Assembly (NCBI GenBank): GCA_000226015.1
Contig: JH157251.1
Location: 123,926 to 157,623 of the forward strand
DNA from: Mnemiopsis leidyi
Taxonomy: Eukaryota > Ctenophora > Tentaculata > Lobata > Bolinopsidae
Reading direction: 5' to 3'
DNA length: 33,698 nt
Shown here: positions 20,636-31,026 of the stretch, in pieces
Layout: each line of letters opens with the position of its first letter
How positions within the stretch are numbered: the stretch's first letter is position 1
Notes under the pieces: model-generated
What the model saw: the letters and a program-made list of their open reading frames with translations, nothing else
Told to the model about the DNA's origin: nothing
Databases searched by the model: none
Program-made: the position numbers and the translations under genes

Positions 20636-23554
20636 ATGTCGATCCAAGCAATTGAAACAGTTGTAGTTCACCCACTGGTGTTGCTTAGTGTTGTAGATCA
20701 CTATAACAGGATCGACAAAGTCAGCAGCCAGAAACGAGTAGTGGGAATTCTGTTGGGATCTCGCCGTAAAGGTATTATTGTTTTCACGTTATCGCATGTC
20801 ACGTGATAAGTTGTTTCATCTTTATCATTTGATTTTTCGATTTGTCTTGCCGAGAAAAAAACTATCAGCCCATGCAAACCGTGGCCTGCGACCACCTATA
20901 CCAAAAATTGCAGCTCAAAGGGTCCTTTTCAAACCTTGCTACTTTTTACCCTATCTTAAATTCTGCAAAAGATTCTGCACCTTCGCACGTGAGTTACACA
21001 GCGTATACTCCATTACCAGCTAATCTCCATCCCCCAGGTGTACTGGATGTGTCGAACAGTTTCGCGGTTCCCTTTGACGAGGACGACAGAGATCCGGACG
21101 TGTACTTCCTGGATCACGACTACCTGGAGTCCATGTACACCATGTTCAAGAAAGTCAACGCTAAGGAGAAGATCGTCGGCTGGTTTGTTCGAAATATTTT
21201 GTTGGAAAATGAACCAGTTAGATATGGGAGGAAGTAAGGCTCTGACCATGAAATCGACCATGAAATCGACCATAGAAAGCCACTCAAACACCGATATTTT
21301 CCATATGGTTATGGTCAAAATGACCTGAACGGCGCCAAAGGGCTTTAATTCATTTTTACCACCATCTCCTTTAGTGAACGGTATCACACATCACGTAACA
21401 TCACGTGACATAAACACCGCAGGTATCACACCGGCCCCAAACTCCACCCTAACGACATCAAAATAAACGAGATAATCAAGAACTACTGTAACGACAGCGT
21501 TCTGGTTATTATAGACGCTAAACCTAAAGATCTGGGTCTACCGACTGACGCTTACATCGCTGTAGAAGAGGTACTGAAACTAGCAACTTAATTGATTTTT
21601 AAGCAATTTTTTCAATTTTACGTTTCTGAAGTTTGGAAATTTTTCAATCAGATTAAATGCGTATATGTGCACATTTAATCTGATTTACCAATGATTATTC
21701 ATATATGAATTATCATTAATAAATGAATGAAAATATATACATACGTGAACCTTGCACACGCCAGGTGCACGATGACGGTACCCCCACGACGCGCACATTC
21801 GACCACGTGAAGAGCGAGATCGGCGCGGAGGAGGCGGAGGAAGTTGGGGTGGAACACTTGCTGAGAGACATCAAGGATACCACCGTGGGTACTCTGTCTC
21901 AACACCTCACCACTCAGGTACTGATGTGTGCTGGATTTGTTGTGATAACTATTTGTTGTGATAACTATTTGTTGTGATAACTATTTGTTGTGATAACTAT
22001 TTGATTGTAATAACTATTTGATTGTGATAACTATTTGATTGTGATAACTATTTGATTGTAATAACTATTTGTTGTGATAACTATTTGATTGTGATAGGTA
22101 TTTGTTGTGATAACTATTTGTTGTGATAACTATTTTGATTGTGATAGGTATTTGTTGTGATAACTATTTGTTGTGATAACTATAGGTTTAGCCGGGAAAG
22201 TGATATGGGCTTGATTTGTTGTGATTGTATGATAGCTCAATAGGTTTAGATTTTATGTGGTTTTTCCGGGAAATGCACAAACTTATCCTAACTAAGTAAC
22301 GGTTATGGTGTGTAGCCGGTGTGCTCCTAACTATCATTGTGATTGTTTAGATCCGTTTGATGTTGGTTAATGATCTCAGAATTTAGTGTGTCTACGTGAG
22401 TTTCATGTATATTCTAAACATTGTGTTATTCGACATAACGACTTATTAACGTATGGAATGATAAAAAATTTAACTTTAAAAATTACTATTAAGCTTTTTA
22501 AGATAAAGAGATAATATAAATAGACTAACTCACAATTACGAAATCCTCTATTCAGGTCGTAGCCCTGAAGTCGCTCCAGAGTAAACTACACGACATCTCG
22601 GTGTACCTGACCCAGGTCTCGGACGGGAAACTCCCCGTGAACCACCCCATCATATACCAGCTGCAGGACGTCTTCAACCTGCTCCCCAACCTCAACGTTC
22701 CTGATCTCATGAAGGCGTTCACTGTGAAAACTAACGATCAGAACTTGGTAGGTTTTTTAAGTTCATCCGTGTTTTTGTTATTCTCTTCTTTACTTGAGTG
22801 AAATTCATGGATATGTTTCTGCATTACTACGCCGCTGTTTTTTAGTTAGTTAAGTTGTTAAACAATCCATGTGTCTATTGCTTAGTAGGTTGTTTTAGGT
22901 GGATCTTTCCTTGTTTGGCGCCGTGTTGCTTGCCGATGATTTCACAAATAAATCCTACTGTCAGATTGTCTGCCCTTAATTATTTTCACGGTATCGAATC
23001 AAAAAGTTCGAGACGAAAACAAAAACAAGGATAAAGTCCACTTTTTAGCATAAAACCGCCCATATCTTTTACTTTTACTCATGTTTGTCTTACCTAGGTG
23101 ATGTACACTGCTTCAATAATACGAGCAGTTATCGCGCTACACTCCCTAATTAACAACAAAACTACAAACAGAGCCGCAGAAAAGGAGGGAACCAAAAAGG
23201 TAGGGTTATGAAGTAGAGTAACAATCTATATTCTGAAAGTAATCCCAAACTTGTTACTCTAGTAATTAAAATTGTAAAGTTATCCTGAAATTTGGATTGC
23301 TAAATAACGCCGGTTTTTAAAGTAAGGTTTGGTGCTGGTTGTATCTTATCATGTCTGAAATACCTTACGCAGCGGTAAGTTTACAAAATTTTATTAGTTA
23401 GAATAGGGGGAAAATGACTCTTTGGTTTTATTGCATTACATTTTAGATTGCCCTACATTTTATTTAGGTTGAGGTTGAGAAGGAGGACAAGGACGAAAAA
23501 GAAAAAGATACGAAAGAAAAGGAGGATTCTAATAAAAAGGAAGTTAAATCCTAG
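20636..23554 (+). CDS. PSMD7: 26S proteasome lid subunit RPN8 (PSMD7)
   Basis: Seven exons: 20636-20771, 21038-21182, 21423-21570, 21765-21917, 22556-22747, 23098-23199 and 23468-23554, giving 320 residues (human 324). RPN8 is the MPN-domain partner of the deubiquitinase RPN11 in the regulatory lid of the proteasome. The MPN domain is clear: [48 protein letters not shown], and [19 protein letters not shown]. The last segment lacks the JAMM zinc residues (no H-x-H...S-x2-D), as expected for this inactive family. [19 protein letters not shown] and [17 protein letters not shown] follow. The C-terminus is the usual Lys/Glu-rich tail. All six internal acceptors are followed by GT. Intron 4 contains a 16-17 bp minisatellite. 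In intron 2, GGTATCACAC at about 21379 repeats the exon 3 junction (G|GTATCACAC) 43 bp upstream. Confidence 0.97.
21242..21275. repeat. 12-bp repeat in PSMD7 intron 2
   Basis: Three adjacent copies of GACCATGAAATC; the third is diverged (GACCATAGAAAG). Confidence 0.8.
21937..22183. repeat. 16-17 bp minisatellite in PSMD7 intron 4
   Basis: About 15 units alternate between TTGTTGTGATAACTAT and TTGATTGTGATAACTAT, with a few GATAGGTAT variants. The array begins about 20 bp downstream of the exon 4 donor. Confidence 0.95.
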
Positions 23555-24297
23555 GGATTTTCAAAGGATTTTGGGATTTATTTGACGTAGTAGTGTTGAG
23601 AAGAAGCCCTGGTTGGCTTCCACAATTTTACGGGTATATTTGTTGTCACTTTTTCCCTTGTCCCTTGCGATGGAAAACAACTCAATCCATTTTGATTGTG
23701 GTATAACAAGGTAAGCCGTGTTTTCTGATATTTCCTTATTTCAGTAAGGATTCGTTTCATGAATCCTGAATTTCTGGCTGATTTAGGTTTCAACGCTAGG
23801 TTTACAGCTATTGGAGCTATTTAAGATTGTCGAAATTTCTGGCTGTGCAGAAGATCGATGTATCCGATAGGTCGAATATCATTTCTAAAATGGCAAGATA
23901 TTCCCTTTGAAAAGTTGGTGTGTATTGATATTTACTTAAAGTATTTGTAAATATTCAGTTGTTGTTATATTCGACTCAAACGAGTTTTACTGCTTTTCAA
24001 AAATCAATAGTACGTGATTTAATCGAGTGAATTTGGATAGCCTTTGTTGTTATATAAACTATTTGCTCATTTCAACAGCCATCCATTGTTCACATAATTT
24101 TGTGCCAAAAACCATAATCATAATTAAGCTAAGCTTATAAGTTAATTAACAAGCCGCAAATCATTCTATAAAACGACAGTCAAATTAATGGTAATTTTTT
24201 TAAAATCTTTTAATTGATTTCTAATCCATATTAGTTAAAATAATATGCGTTAATCTTAATCTTGAGACTTTAACTGAATTTTACCTCTAGTTCTACA
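23555..24297. other. spacer PSMD7-LYRM7
   Basis: About 740 bp, AT-rich, no supported gene. TTTTACCTCTAG, a good acceptor-like sequence, ends 7 nt before the next ATG. Confidence 0.5.
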
Positions 24298-24585
24298 ATG
24301 GCGTGCACGCGAGCCCAGGTCCTGGGCGCATATCGAAAACTAATCCGCGCAGGATTTGTTGCATTTCAAGACAACTACCTAACATTTGTAGACTATCGCA
24401 ACGCAGTACGCTCAGAGTTTAACCTCCAAGCTGATGAAACAGACCCAGAAATCATAGAGAGGCTGATCAAGCGGGCAGACCAGGTCGCGACTGAGGTCAG
24501 ATCGTGTTTTGTGCCGTTGGAGAAGGTGGACGACACCAAGTACAGGGTATCTTTTGAGAAGAGACACTTTGACGATCAGAAGTGA
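24298..24585 (+). CDS. LYRM7: LYR-motif protein, likely LYRM7/MZM1 complex III assembly factor
   Basis: Single-exon gene for a 95-residue LYR-family protein. The N-terminal helix reads VLGAYRKLIRAGFVAFQDN, with AYRKLIR in the position of the L-Y-R motif. It is followed by an AVRSEFNLQ helix and an IKRADQVATEVRSCFVPLEK helix, matching the three-helix LYR fold. Length and the later part (..YRVSFEKRHF) best fit MZM1/LYRM7, the matrix chaperone that holds the Rieske iron-sulfur protein (UQCRFS1) before its insertion into complex III. Other LYRM proteins of this size cannot be ruled out by eye. The ATG at 24298 starts the longest frame and fits the family start. Confidence 0.7.
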   Translation: MACTRAQVLGAYRKLIRAGFVAFQDNYLTFVDYRNAVRSEFNLQADETDPEIIERLIKRADQVATEVRSCFVPLEKVDDTKYRVSFEKRHFDDQK

Positions 24586-25307
24586 GCTGGTGGTAAGCGA
24601 TACAGATAACATCGCAATCAGAATTTGTTAAGTCGTTACACAGTGTCATAGCAGCGGTTTATGTTGTTTCTAGTTTTCTGTGGGTCGATAAAGAAACATT
24701 GTGACAAGGGAGTGGATCCCCCACTTGATTTTCGTCCTTCTTTGAAAAGCTGCTGGCCACGACCTACGTTGCTATATCCCGAAAGTATTTTTGATGTTCT
24801 TCGAAAGATTTTAGATCAGATGATATAATTTTTTTGCAGCTGCACTGATTCATTTTGCAGACCTCACCTTTTAAAATATGATAGTATTTGTTTCAGTTTT
24901 TATCGTTATGTCATCCTCATGCACAATTTATGTTTGAATTTTCTGAGAAACATTAGCTCGGGGTCGAGGTCTTTAGCTGGAAAGTTATAGAACGTTCTAA
25001 TGTTTGGACAAATTCATAGTGATAGTACTTGCTTCAGTTCCAGAATTTTCTAGATGTAGAATTGTTAAAGAGATTTGTAAACGGTAGTTCAAGTACCATC
25101 ATTTTGTAATGAAGTTATTAAAATATACTTTTTTTGTATTTAACAGACGAATGTTCGGAGTCTTCTTAAATTCTATGAAACTACTGAGTTTTGGGCTGTA
25201 CTACTTCTACATACCGGCCTGTATGAATTTATTTCACTAAACACCACATGTTTAGCTAGACGAGATGTAGACCCTAGACGGAGCCTATCGGCACTTGTCC
25301 CAAGAAA
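24586..25307. other. spacer LYRM7-WRAP53
   Basis: About 720 bp with no supported gene. ATTAAAATATAC near 25120 is a possible weak poly(A) signal for the LYRM7-like gene. Confidence 0.45.
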
Positions 25308-27689
25308 ATGACAGCAGACATCCAGGAAGTGAAACTAAACCTATCCCTCGCTGCCCTTGCTCCTTCACAAACCTCTCCAGACCCCGCCCTGATCGGCCCT
25401 GTCATCCCTGCTCATATAAAACCTTCCTCCACCCAACATCGAGGTAACCCTTATCTCCACTCTACTTCACACATCTCCTCACCCCAGGATGCGCCCTCTC
25501 CAAAGAGTGTCAGGGTCAAATGTTCCTCCCTTGTCCCACCGTCTGTTTCTCCTCCCAAACAGTCTGTTTCTTCTGTGAAATGTTCCTCTCTTGTTTCACC
25601 GTCTGTTTCTTCTCCCAAACAGTCTGTTTCTTCTGTGAATGATAACTTTCTTAATAATGTTGCTCCTTCAGCTGCAGGAGCTCCCTGTTCTCCTTCAAAC
25701 ACTCCCCCTGTTAACTCCTTAAAACGAAATTCTACCTCCGCAAGACAACAGAAACGTGATGTTACCAAGTCAAGGAGATATCAGTATAGCCTGTCGTTTC
25801 TCTTGGGTTCACTCAACGACAATAACGACGATAACGACAATAGCAAAGAAAACTCAGGGTTGGCTGAACAACGCACTGTCAGTAGTGAGAAGACACTGAC
25901 TCAGAATGCAAATAGCGTTAAAACGGAGTGTTCTGATGGAGCTGGAATGGAAATCAATGAGATTGATAGTTGTCAGAAAACAGAAACAAGCCCAATCCTA
26001 GAAAGTAAATGTGAGGACACATCACTGACCCTGCCTGTAACCATGCCAACCACTGGAAACACAAATAAACCACCTCCAGCCACACCCACTACACTTCGCC
26101 ACTCCAAACGTCCATGTCCACACAAGTTTGCAGAACCAAATCTCTCCAAGACGACCTCCAAACTCTTCTCAAACACCCCCAACAACTACCTCAAGGGCTG
26201 CAAATGGTCTCCTGACGGTCTGGCTCTGCTAACTTGCTCTCGTGATAAAACTGTCCGGATTTTTAATGCACCGGATGTAAGCAGCCCTGCCGAGCAGCAC
26301 CCGACTGCGCAACACTCCACCGCTAATGTGCCGTATGATGTGGCGTGGAACCCGAATATCAACCATCTTGCTGCACAGAACTGTAACTTTGTTGTGTCGT
26401 GTAAGGACAGTCCTGTTCAGCTTGTTGACGCGTTTACTGGGAAGACTCGCGCGTCTTTTACTGCGTTTAACAGCGTAAGTTTGAAGTTAAGTGTTCAGTT
26501 ATATTTCTTCTCTCAATTCTCGCTAAAGCTTCGATTGAAACACTTGGTATTCTGAAATCTGATTGCGTTGATTTTAACAATTCCAGGTCGAGGTTCTTAT
26601 ATCAGCCTTCTCTGTTTGCTACTTATCATCAGATAAAGTGCTTGCTGGATACTGTAAACATGTGCGCGTGTTTGATGCGACGCGCCCTGGTCGTGAATGT
26701 AGCGTTTTAGCTGTTGGAGACAAACAACATGAAAACAACAACAGTATTGTCTCTACTGTTGCCCAACATCCATCTAGCCACGGTTTGTGTGAACAAAATC
26801 TGAAGTTCAAATTTTTTAATTCTTCCCTCAAACCTAAGAGTATCCCACATTTAAAACAACAAATTTCTAAAGTAAGTTATACTTTCTTCCCTGCAAAGAA
26901 ACACTTAATATCTATAGGACTGTTTGGTGCAGGCTGCTACAACAGCACAGTAGCTCTCTACTCTACTGAGATAGAAGGAGTGTTGATGCCCTTCTACGGT
27001 CCCCAGCACGGTGTGACACAGATTACTTTCAGTCAAGATGGTACGTCTTGTTTTTCTCGATTATCTCCATTATCATACTGGTTTTCCGGGATTATCTTTA
27101 TTCGTGATAAATCTTACTTGTGTGGTTTCTTTTTATCATTCTCAAATTAGATCCTATCTCATGTATAAGTATCTATGTATATGTATCTTATGATTATATG
27201 TATCTTATCTTATGAATATGTTTTATCATTATCAACTGATCTCACTTCTACACATCAGGCACTAGACTGTATTGTGGCAGTAGAATGGAGAGTGAGATAT
27301 ACTGCTTCGATACGAGATATAACGGTTCAGTCTTACACACTTACAAGAGAGATGTTCAGACGCACCAGCGCATACAGTTCGATATAAACACATCGCAAAC
27401 TTTACTTGCTACTGGAAATCACGACGGGAGTGTGCTTTTGTTCGATTTGACACGTGGGTGCTCCTCCACCAATCAGCTTCAAGAAGGGGTACAGTTCGAG
27501 GGAGCGGGAACCAATGAAAATGAAGAGGTTTCGTCACGTGGGTTGAGATTTGAAGCTCACAAAGATACGGTTAACGGAGTTTCGTTTCACCCTTATTGGG
27601 GACTGCTAGCGACTGTGTCAGGGCGTAGACATTTTCATATCGAGGATTCCACGGTCGAAGAAAACTCACTCAAAATTTGGTCTTTTTAG
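25308..27689 (+). CDS. WRAP53: telomerase Cajal body protein 1 (WRAP53/TCAB1/WDR79)
   Basis: Four exons: 25308-26474, 26587-26782, 26918-27040 and 27259-27689, giving about 638 residues (human 548). WRAP53 is a WD40 propeller that binds the CAB box of scaRNAs and telomerase RNA and brings them to Cajal bodies. The first about 280 residues are Ser/Pro-rich and disordered, with a 60-bp (20-residue) tandem repeat. The propeller starts at NNYLKGCKWSPDG. Diagnostic segments are VDAFTGKTRASFTAFN, VFDATRPGREC, RLYCGSRMESEIYCFDTR, THQRIQFDIN and TVNGVSFHPYWGLLATVSG, each with a clear human counterpart. The second intron (26783-26917, donor GTTTGT) is 135 nt, open and in frame. I infer it because splicing aligns GLFGAGCYNSTVALY with human LYACGSYGRSLGLYAW; retention would add 45 residues. 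The human C-terminal tail is absent. Confidence 0.95.
25515..25634 (+). repeat. 60-bp coding tandem repeat in WRAP53 exon 1
   Basis: Two units exactly 60 bp apart encode VKCSSLVPPSVSPPKQSVSS and a near-identical second copy. The reading frame is kept, so only the disordered N-terminus is lengthened. Confidence 0.95.
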
Positions 27690-28146
27690 AAGTTAGTTTT
27701 AAGAGGTTTTTTAAATTCCAGTGTCGACATATTGCTCCAAATCGATGAAGCGATTTTTAGGTTTTTTAAAATTGAATATGACATATGTATGAAGTGATCT
27801 TATCATATGACAAATTTTTTGCGTGGTATTCTCCTAACAGGCCCATCGGTCGCAGATATAATCTTATGTTTTCGTAACGCGCAACGCCAAATCATAAATC
27901 TAAATACTTGCGGCTATAATAACACGCGCGTTTTTATCGACAAATTCTAGAATTTCGTACGCATGTTATTTACCCGCTTTTGTTTTATCATCATCTCCAT
28001 CTAAATCTCAGCACGAAACTTATCTTTTCACTTTGTTACTTTTTCCTAAATTGATTTAACTTATTGCCTCAGCATGTGAATAAAGACATGTAGCCTACTT
28101 GAGAAATGGAGTAGCTGACAAGTCTTAGCAAACAGACCATTAAGCC
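27690..28146. other. spacer WRAP53-SYMPK with poly(A) signal
   Basis: About 460 bp. A canonical AATAAA lies at 28079-28084, only 63 bp before the symplekin ATG. It presumably ends the WRAP53 transcript. No independent symplekin promoter can be recognised in the short remaining gap. Confidence 0.55.
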
Positions 28147-31026
28147 ATGTCTACTGAAGACCAGATTATAAAATTACTTAATCAGGTTTGTTTCCTTAGA
28201 ATCCAATCCCATTCATCCTGATACTTCATCCTATTGTGTTTTGAGTTTTGACTAAAAACTTTAGTCTATGCTAAAGACGATAAACACAAGTTTTTCGAAA
28301 ATTTCTGTTCAAAGCATTTTGTCGTCAATTCCTACACATCCCCTTAGTTATTTCACGTGCTAATTCTTTATATCCCCAAACCAGGCAAGTCTTGCTGACA
28401 ACACAGGGAAGCTGCAATGTTTACGAAACGTACAAGAACTCCTGATCAACAAAGATCCCGTATTGCTGGACAACATGCTGTTGGAGATTATACAGTTTCA
28501 CAGAGACACTAGCGCTGACGTTAGAAAGTTTGTCCTGGGTGAGTGTTTGGTTTTAAAATAGTTCTTGATTGCCCCCCTGATTGGATTCTCGGAAATTAAG
28601 TGACTTTTTAGAACTTATAACGCGGTGCCTTGTAATATTACAAAATAGAACTATAAAGAAACTGAATATAACATTTTATCTCAGGTTTTATCGAAGAAGT
28701 CTGCAGGAAAGACATGTTGCTTCTTCCTAAGTGTATCAACATTATTGTAACACTCTTATCCGATCCCAACTTACAAGTTGAGAGACGGGTTATTCAGGTT
28801 AGCTAACAGTAACAGATAGTTGATCACGAGATGAAGAGATGAAGATTATAGAGTCCTAATTTACATTAGGGGAGGGGGTAGCAACCATAAAGCCGAAGGC
28901 TACAGAAAACTTCAAAGTAGAGACTGATTGTTCCACTCTTACAGTGTAGTTTTGTTTTGTTTTTGGCATTTTCACTTCAAAAGTTGGGGCTTTTTAAGGG
29001 CTGCAACCCCAGTAAAGTTAATCGATAATCCAACTTGCATTAAGTTACCGTGAACAACATAGAACGTTTAAATCGGACCGATTGCGCGCCGGCCGCCGGC
29101 ATATAAAAAAGTGTGCCTAAATCGCGCAATGGGTCCTGTAAAACGTCCTATTTTGTTCACGGTTAGCCCAGCACACAGCACACACTGCATAGCATCGTCC
29201 AAACTCCAATCTCTCCCTTTTACAGGTAATAACAGCTCTGTACCGGGACATGTTGTTATGGCAAGTCCCTCAGAGGAAGATCCCTCAAGACATGACCGAA
29301 GCTTGGGTCCATTTGTCACATCTTAAAGGTATATTTAAGTATTTGTCACATCTTAAAAGTATATTCAAGTATTTATGGGAGTTCTCATGCAACTTAGATC
29401 AAATTGTGAATTTCATGAATTCCACTTGCTAGACTCCATTAACTAACCAACTTAAACGTTTGGCTCTTAGTTATTATCGCTCCGATTTACAATAATTAGA
29501 AACTTGTTTTGTTACAAACATCTTAAAAATTCCCCGTTAGGTTTTATCCTTGAAGCACTGGATGCAGAAAACGAAGGAATTAGAACTCACGCTATAAAGT
29601 TTATTGAAGTTCTGGTTCTCTGTCAGAGTTTGCATCCCAACCCTCCTGAGGATGGGTCTGAAGTGAGTTTATGTTTCGATGACGTCACAATTCTTCCAGA
29701 ACGGAACATACCCCGATTTTGAACGATTTAAGTGCTGAATCATCACGATTACCAGATGTTCTTATATACAGATATAAGAGGCCCACTTTAAAATCTTTCT
29801 ACATTTTACGTATATTGTTTATTAAAATGACCCTCAATACGCTGATTATTTCTATTAAAGCGAAGCCCCACACTAACTCTTCACCTGTACAGGTGTGTAT
29901 AAACCTGATCCCGTCCGACCACGCCACCCTGGACGCTTCCTCCCTCAAGGCAGAGGGAGGTGTCGCCTTCCAGTCGCTCGTCAACTTCACCACCACCCAG
30001 ACGATCACTCCCATGAACTTGATGACGAGTATCGGGAGTCTCACTAACGTCGCTAAACAGCGACCTAATTATCTCGGTCCTGTCGTGCAGGTTTGAAGTT
30101 TTTGTAGGACAAGTTTTATATTTGACCTTCTTATGTGACCTTGGTAGAGTTCCGCCAAGATTTGAACGGGCGATTATATCACCTGACCACCACACTACGA
30201 TGCGCGTCCGTGTTTGGTCTTCCAGCAAAGCAGAGTGTTTGTTATAAGGATTTCAGCCCGTGGAAAGCATGAACTGAGTGAGCTTCCTTTACAATGGTAC
30301 AAGACTCTGTATAGTGTTCTTATGGTGTGGCATTGCTTTCCACAATATCGGACCTTGCACATCAAATGAGCTATAAAACAAGGTCTGATTTGCTGCTGAG
30401 CTGAAGTTGCTTTTAGGAGGAACAACAGCCAAGAATCCAAGCCTTGACCAGGAGACAAATGTTATATGGAAGATATTGCTGCTTTTTGGGCAGCTACTCA
30501 TTTAACCCTCACACCCGATTTCTCGAGCATTTGGCTGAGTGGATCGTGGGGCTGCATAAATCCAACGGAATCCTTAGCTGAGCATCAGCGATGCTGGGCC
30601 CCGATGCTCACCCCATGGCCAATGCCGCAGCTGGGAATCGAACTGCTAACTGCTAAGCTTTCGATTAGCAGACAGACGATTTAACCGACTGCGCCACTAA
30701 ACCATTAAACAATTTTCTCATAAAACAAGCGACTTTTTATATAAACTCTACACTCTAAATTTTCAGGTGTTTACATAAACTCTACACTCTTCATTTTCAG
30801 GTGACTATATAAACTCTACACTCTTCACTTTTTACTTGTTGATAAACTCAACATTTTCAGGTGTTCGAGTCCCTACATGCCAACCTGCCGCCGACTCTTA
30901 GCAAATCCCAAGTTTCCAGTGTCAGAAAACAGCTCAAGCTCCACGCAACAACCCTCTTTAAGATAGCTAGCCCCTTCACCGCCCGGCTTGCTGGCTTGCT
31001 GAGTGATCTCGGTGCTACATCTTCAG
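28147..31026 (+). CDS. SYMPK: symplekin, N-terminal part (3' end not found)
   Basis: Seven exons: 28147-28185, 28385-28538, 28685-28797, 29226-29328, 29541-29662, 29893-30090 and 30861-31026, encoding about 298 residues of the HEAT-repeat N-terminal domain. Symplekin scaffolds the cleavage/polyadenylation and histone pre-mRNA 3' processing complexes and binds the SSU72 phosphatase. Close matches to human are [51 protein letters not shown] and [20 protein letters not shown]. The protein stops at LSDLGATSS, corresponding to the end of the HEAT domain. About three quarters of the human protein (1,274 residues) is not seen in the remaining 2.7 kb. The gene either runs past the window through a long intron, or is truncated. 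Three of its splice junctions lie inside tandem duplications (29311, 30741 and 31019). Intron 6 holds retroelement remnants. Confidence 0.93.
29311..29370 (+). repeat. SYMPK: 30-bp duplication of the symplekin exon 4 donor
   Basis: Two exact-register 30-bp units start at 29311 and 29341. The first spans the last 18 bases of exon 4 plus the donor (ATCTTAAAG|GTATATTTAAGT). The second has AAAA-GTATATTCAAGT, losing AG|GT at the junction. Confidence 0.95.
30130..30240 (-). repeat. possible second tRNA-like remnant
   Basis: On the minus strand TAGTGTGGTGG resembles an A box and CCGTTCAAATC a B box, about 25 bp apart, which is closer than in an intact tRNA. It may be the head of another degraded SINE. 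Weak. Confidence 0.25.
30289..30501 (-). mobile_element. LINE reverse-transcriptase C-terminal remnant
   Basis: A minus-strand frame contains [20 protein letters not shown]. This fits the conserved block near the C-terminus of many LINE polymerases (F-V-GP-LWN-LP). It lies in symplekin intron 6, downstream (on the minus strand) of the tRNA-like head at 30632-30705. No RT core is seen. Confidence 0.55.
30632..30705 (-). mobile_element. tRNA-derived SINE head (or tRNA pseudogene)
   Basis: On the minus strand TGGCGCAGTCGG (30685-30696) fits a Pol III A box, and AGTTCGATTCC (30634-30644) fits a B box about 45 bp away. The anticodon-loop-like CTGCTAAT between them resembles tRNA-Ser(GCU). Acceptor and T stems do not pair properly, so this is not a working tRNA. 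A LINE-like tail lies on the same strand further along, so the two may form one SINE or two separate insertions. Confidence 0.6.
30741..30865 (+). repeat. SYMPK: 34-bp tandem array built on the symplekin exon 7 acceptor
   Basis: Units begin ATAAACTCTACACTCT at 30741, 30775 and 30809; a shortened fourth starts at 30842. Units 1, 2 and 4 contain TTTTCAG|GTG. The last one is the real acceptor, and unit 1 also copies the first exon bases (GTGTT). Confidence 0.93.

Noticed and set aside
20475..20666. 63-codon frame with a signal-like hydrophobic start
   Set aside because: It runs into PSMD7 exon 1 in another frame; no sign of a second protein.
29881..30228. 115-codon minus-strand frame over symplekin exon 6
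   Set aside because: Antisense shadow of a well-conserved exon.
30632..30705. Functional tRNA-Ser gene
   Set aside because: A and B boxes are present but the acceptor and T stems do not pair, and the variable arm is not convincing.
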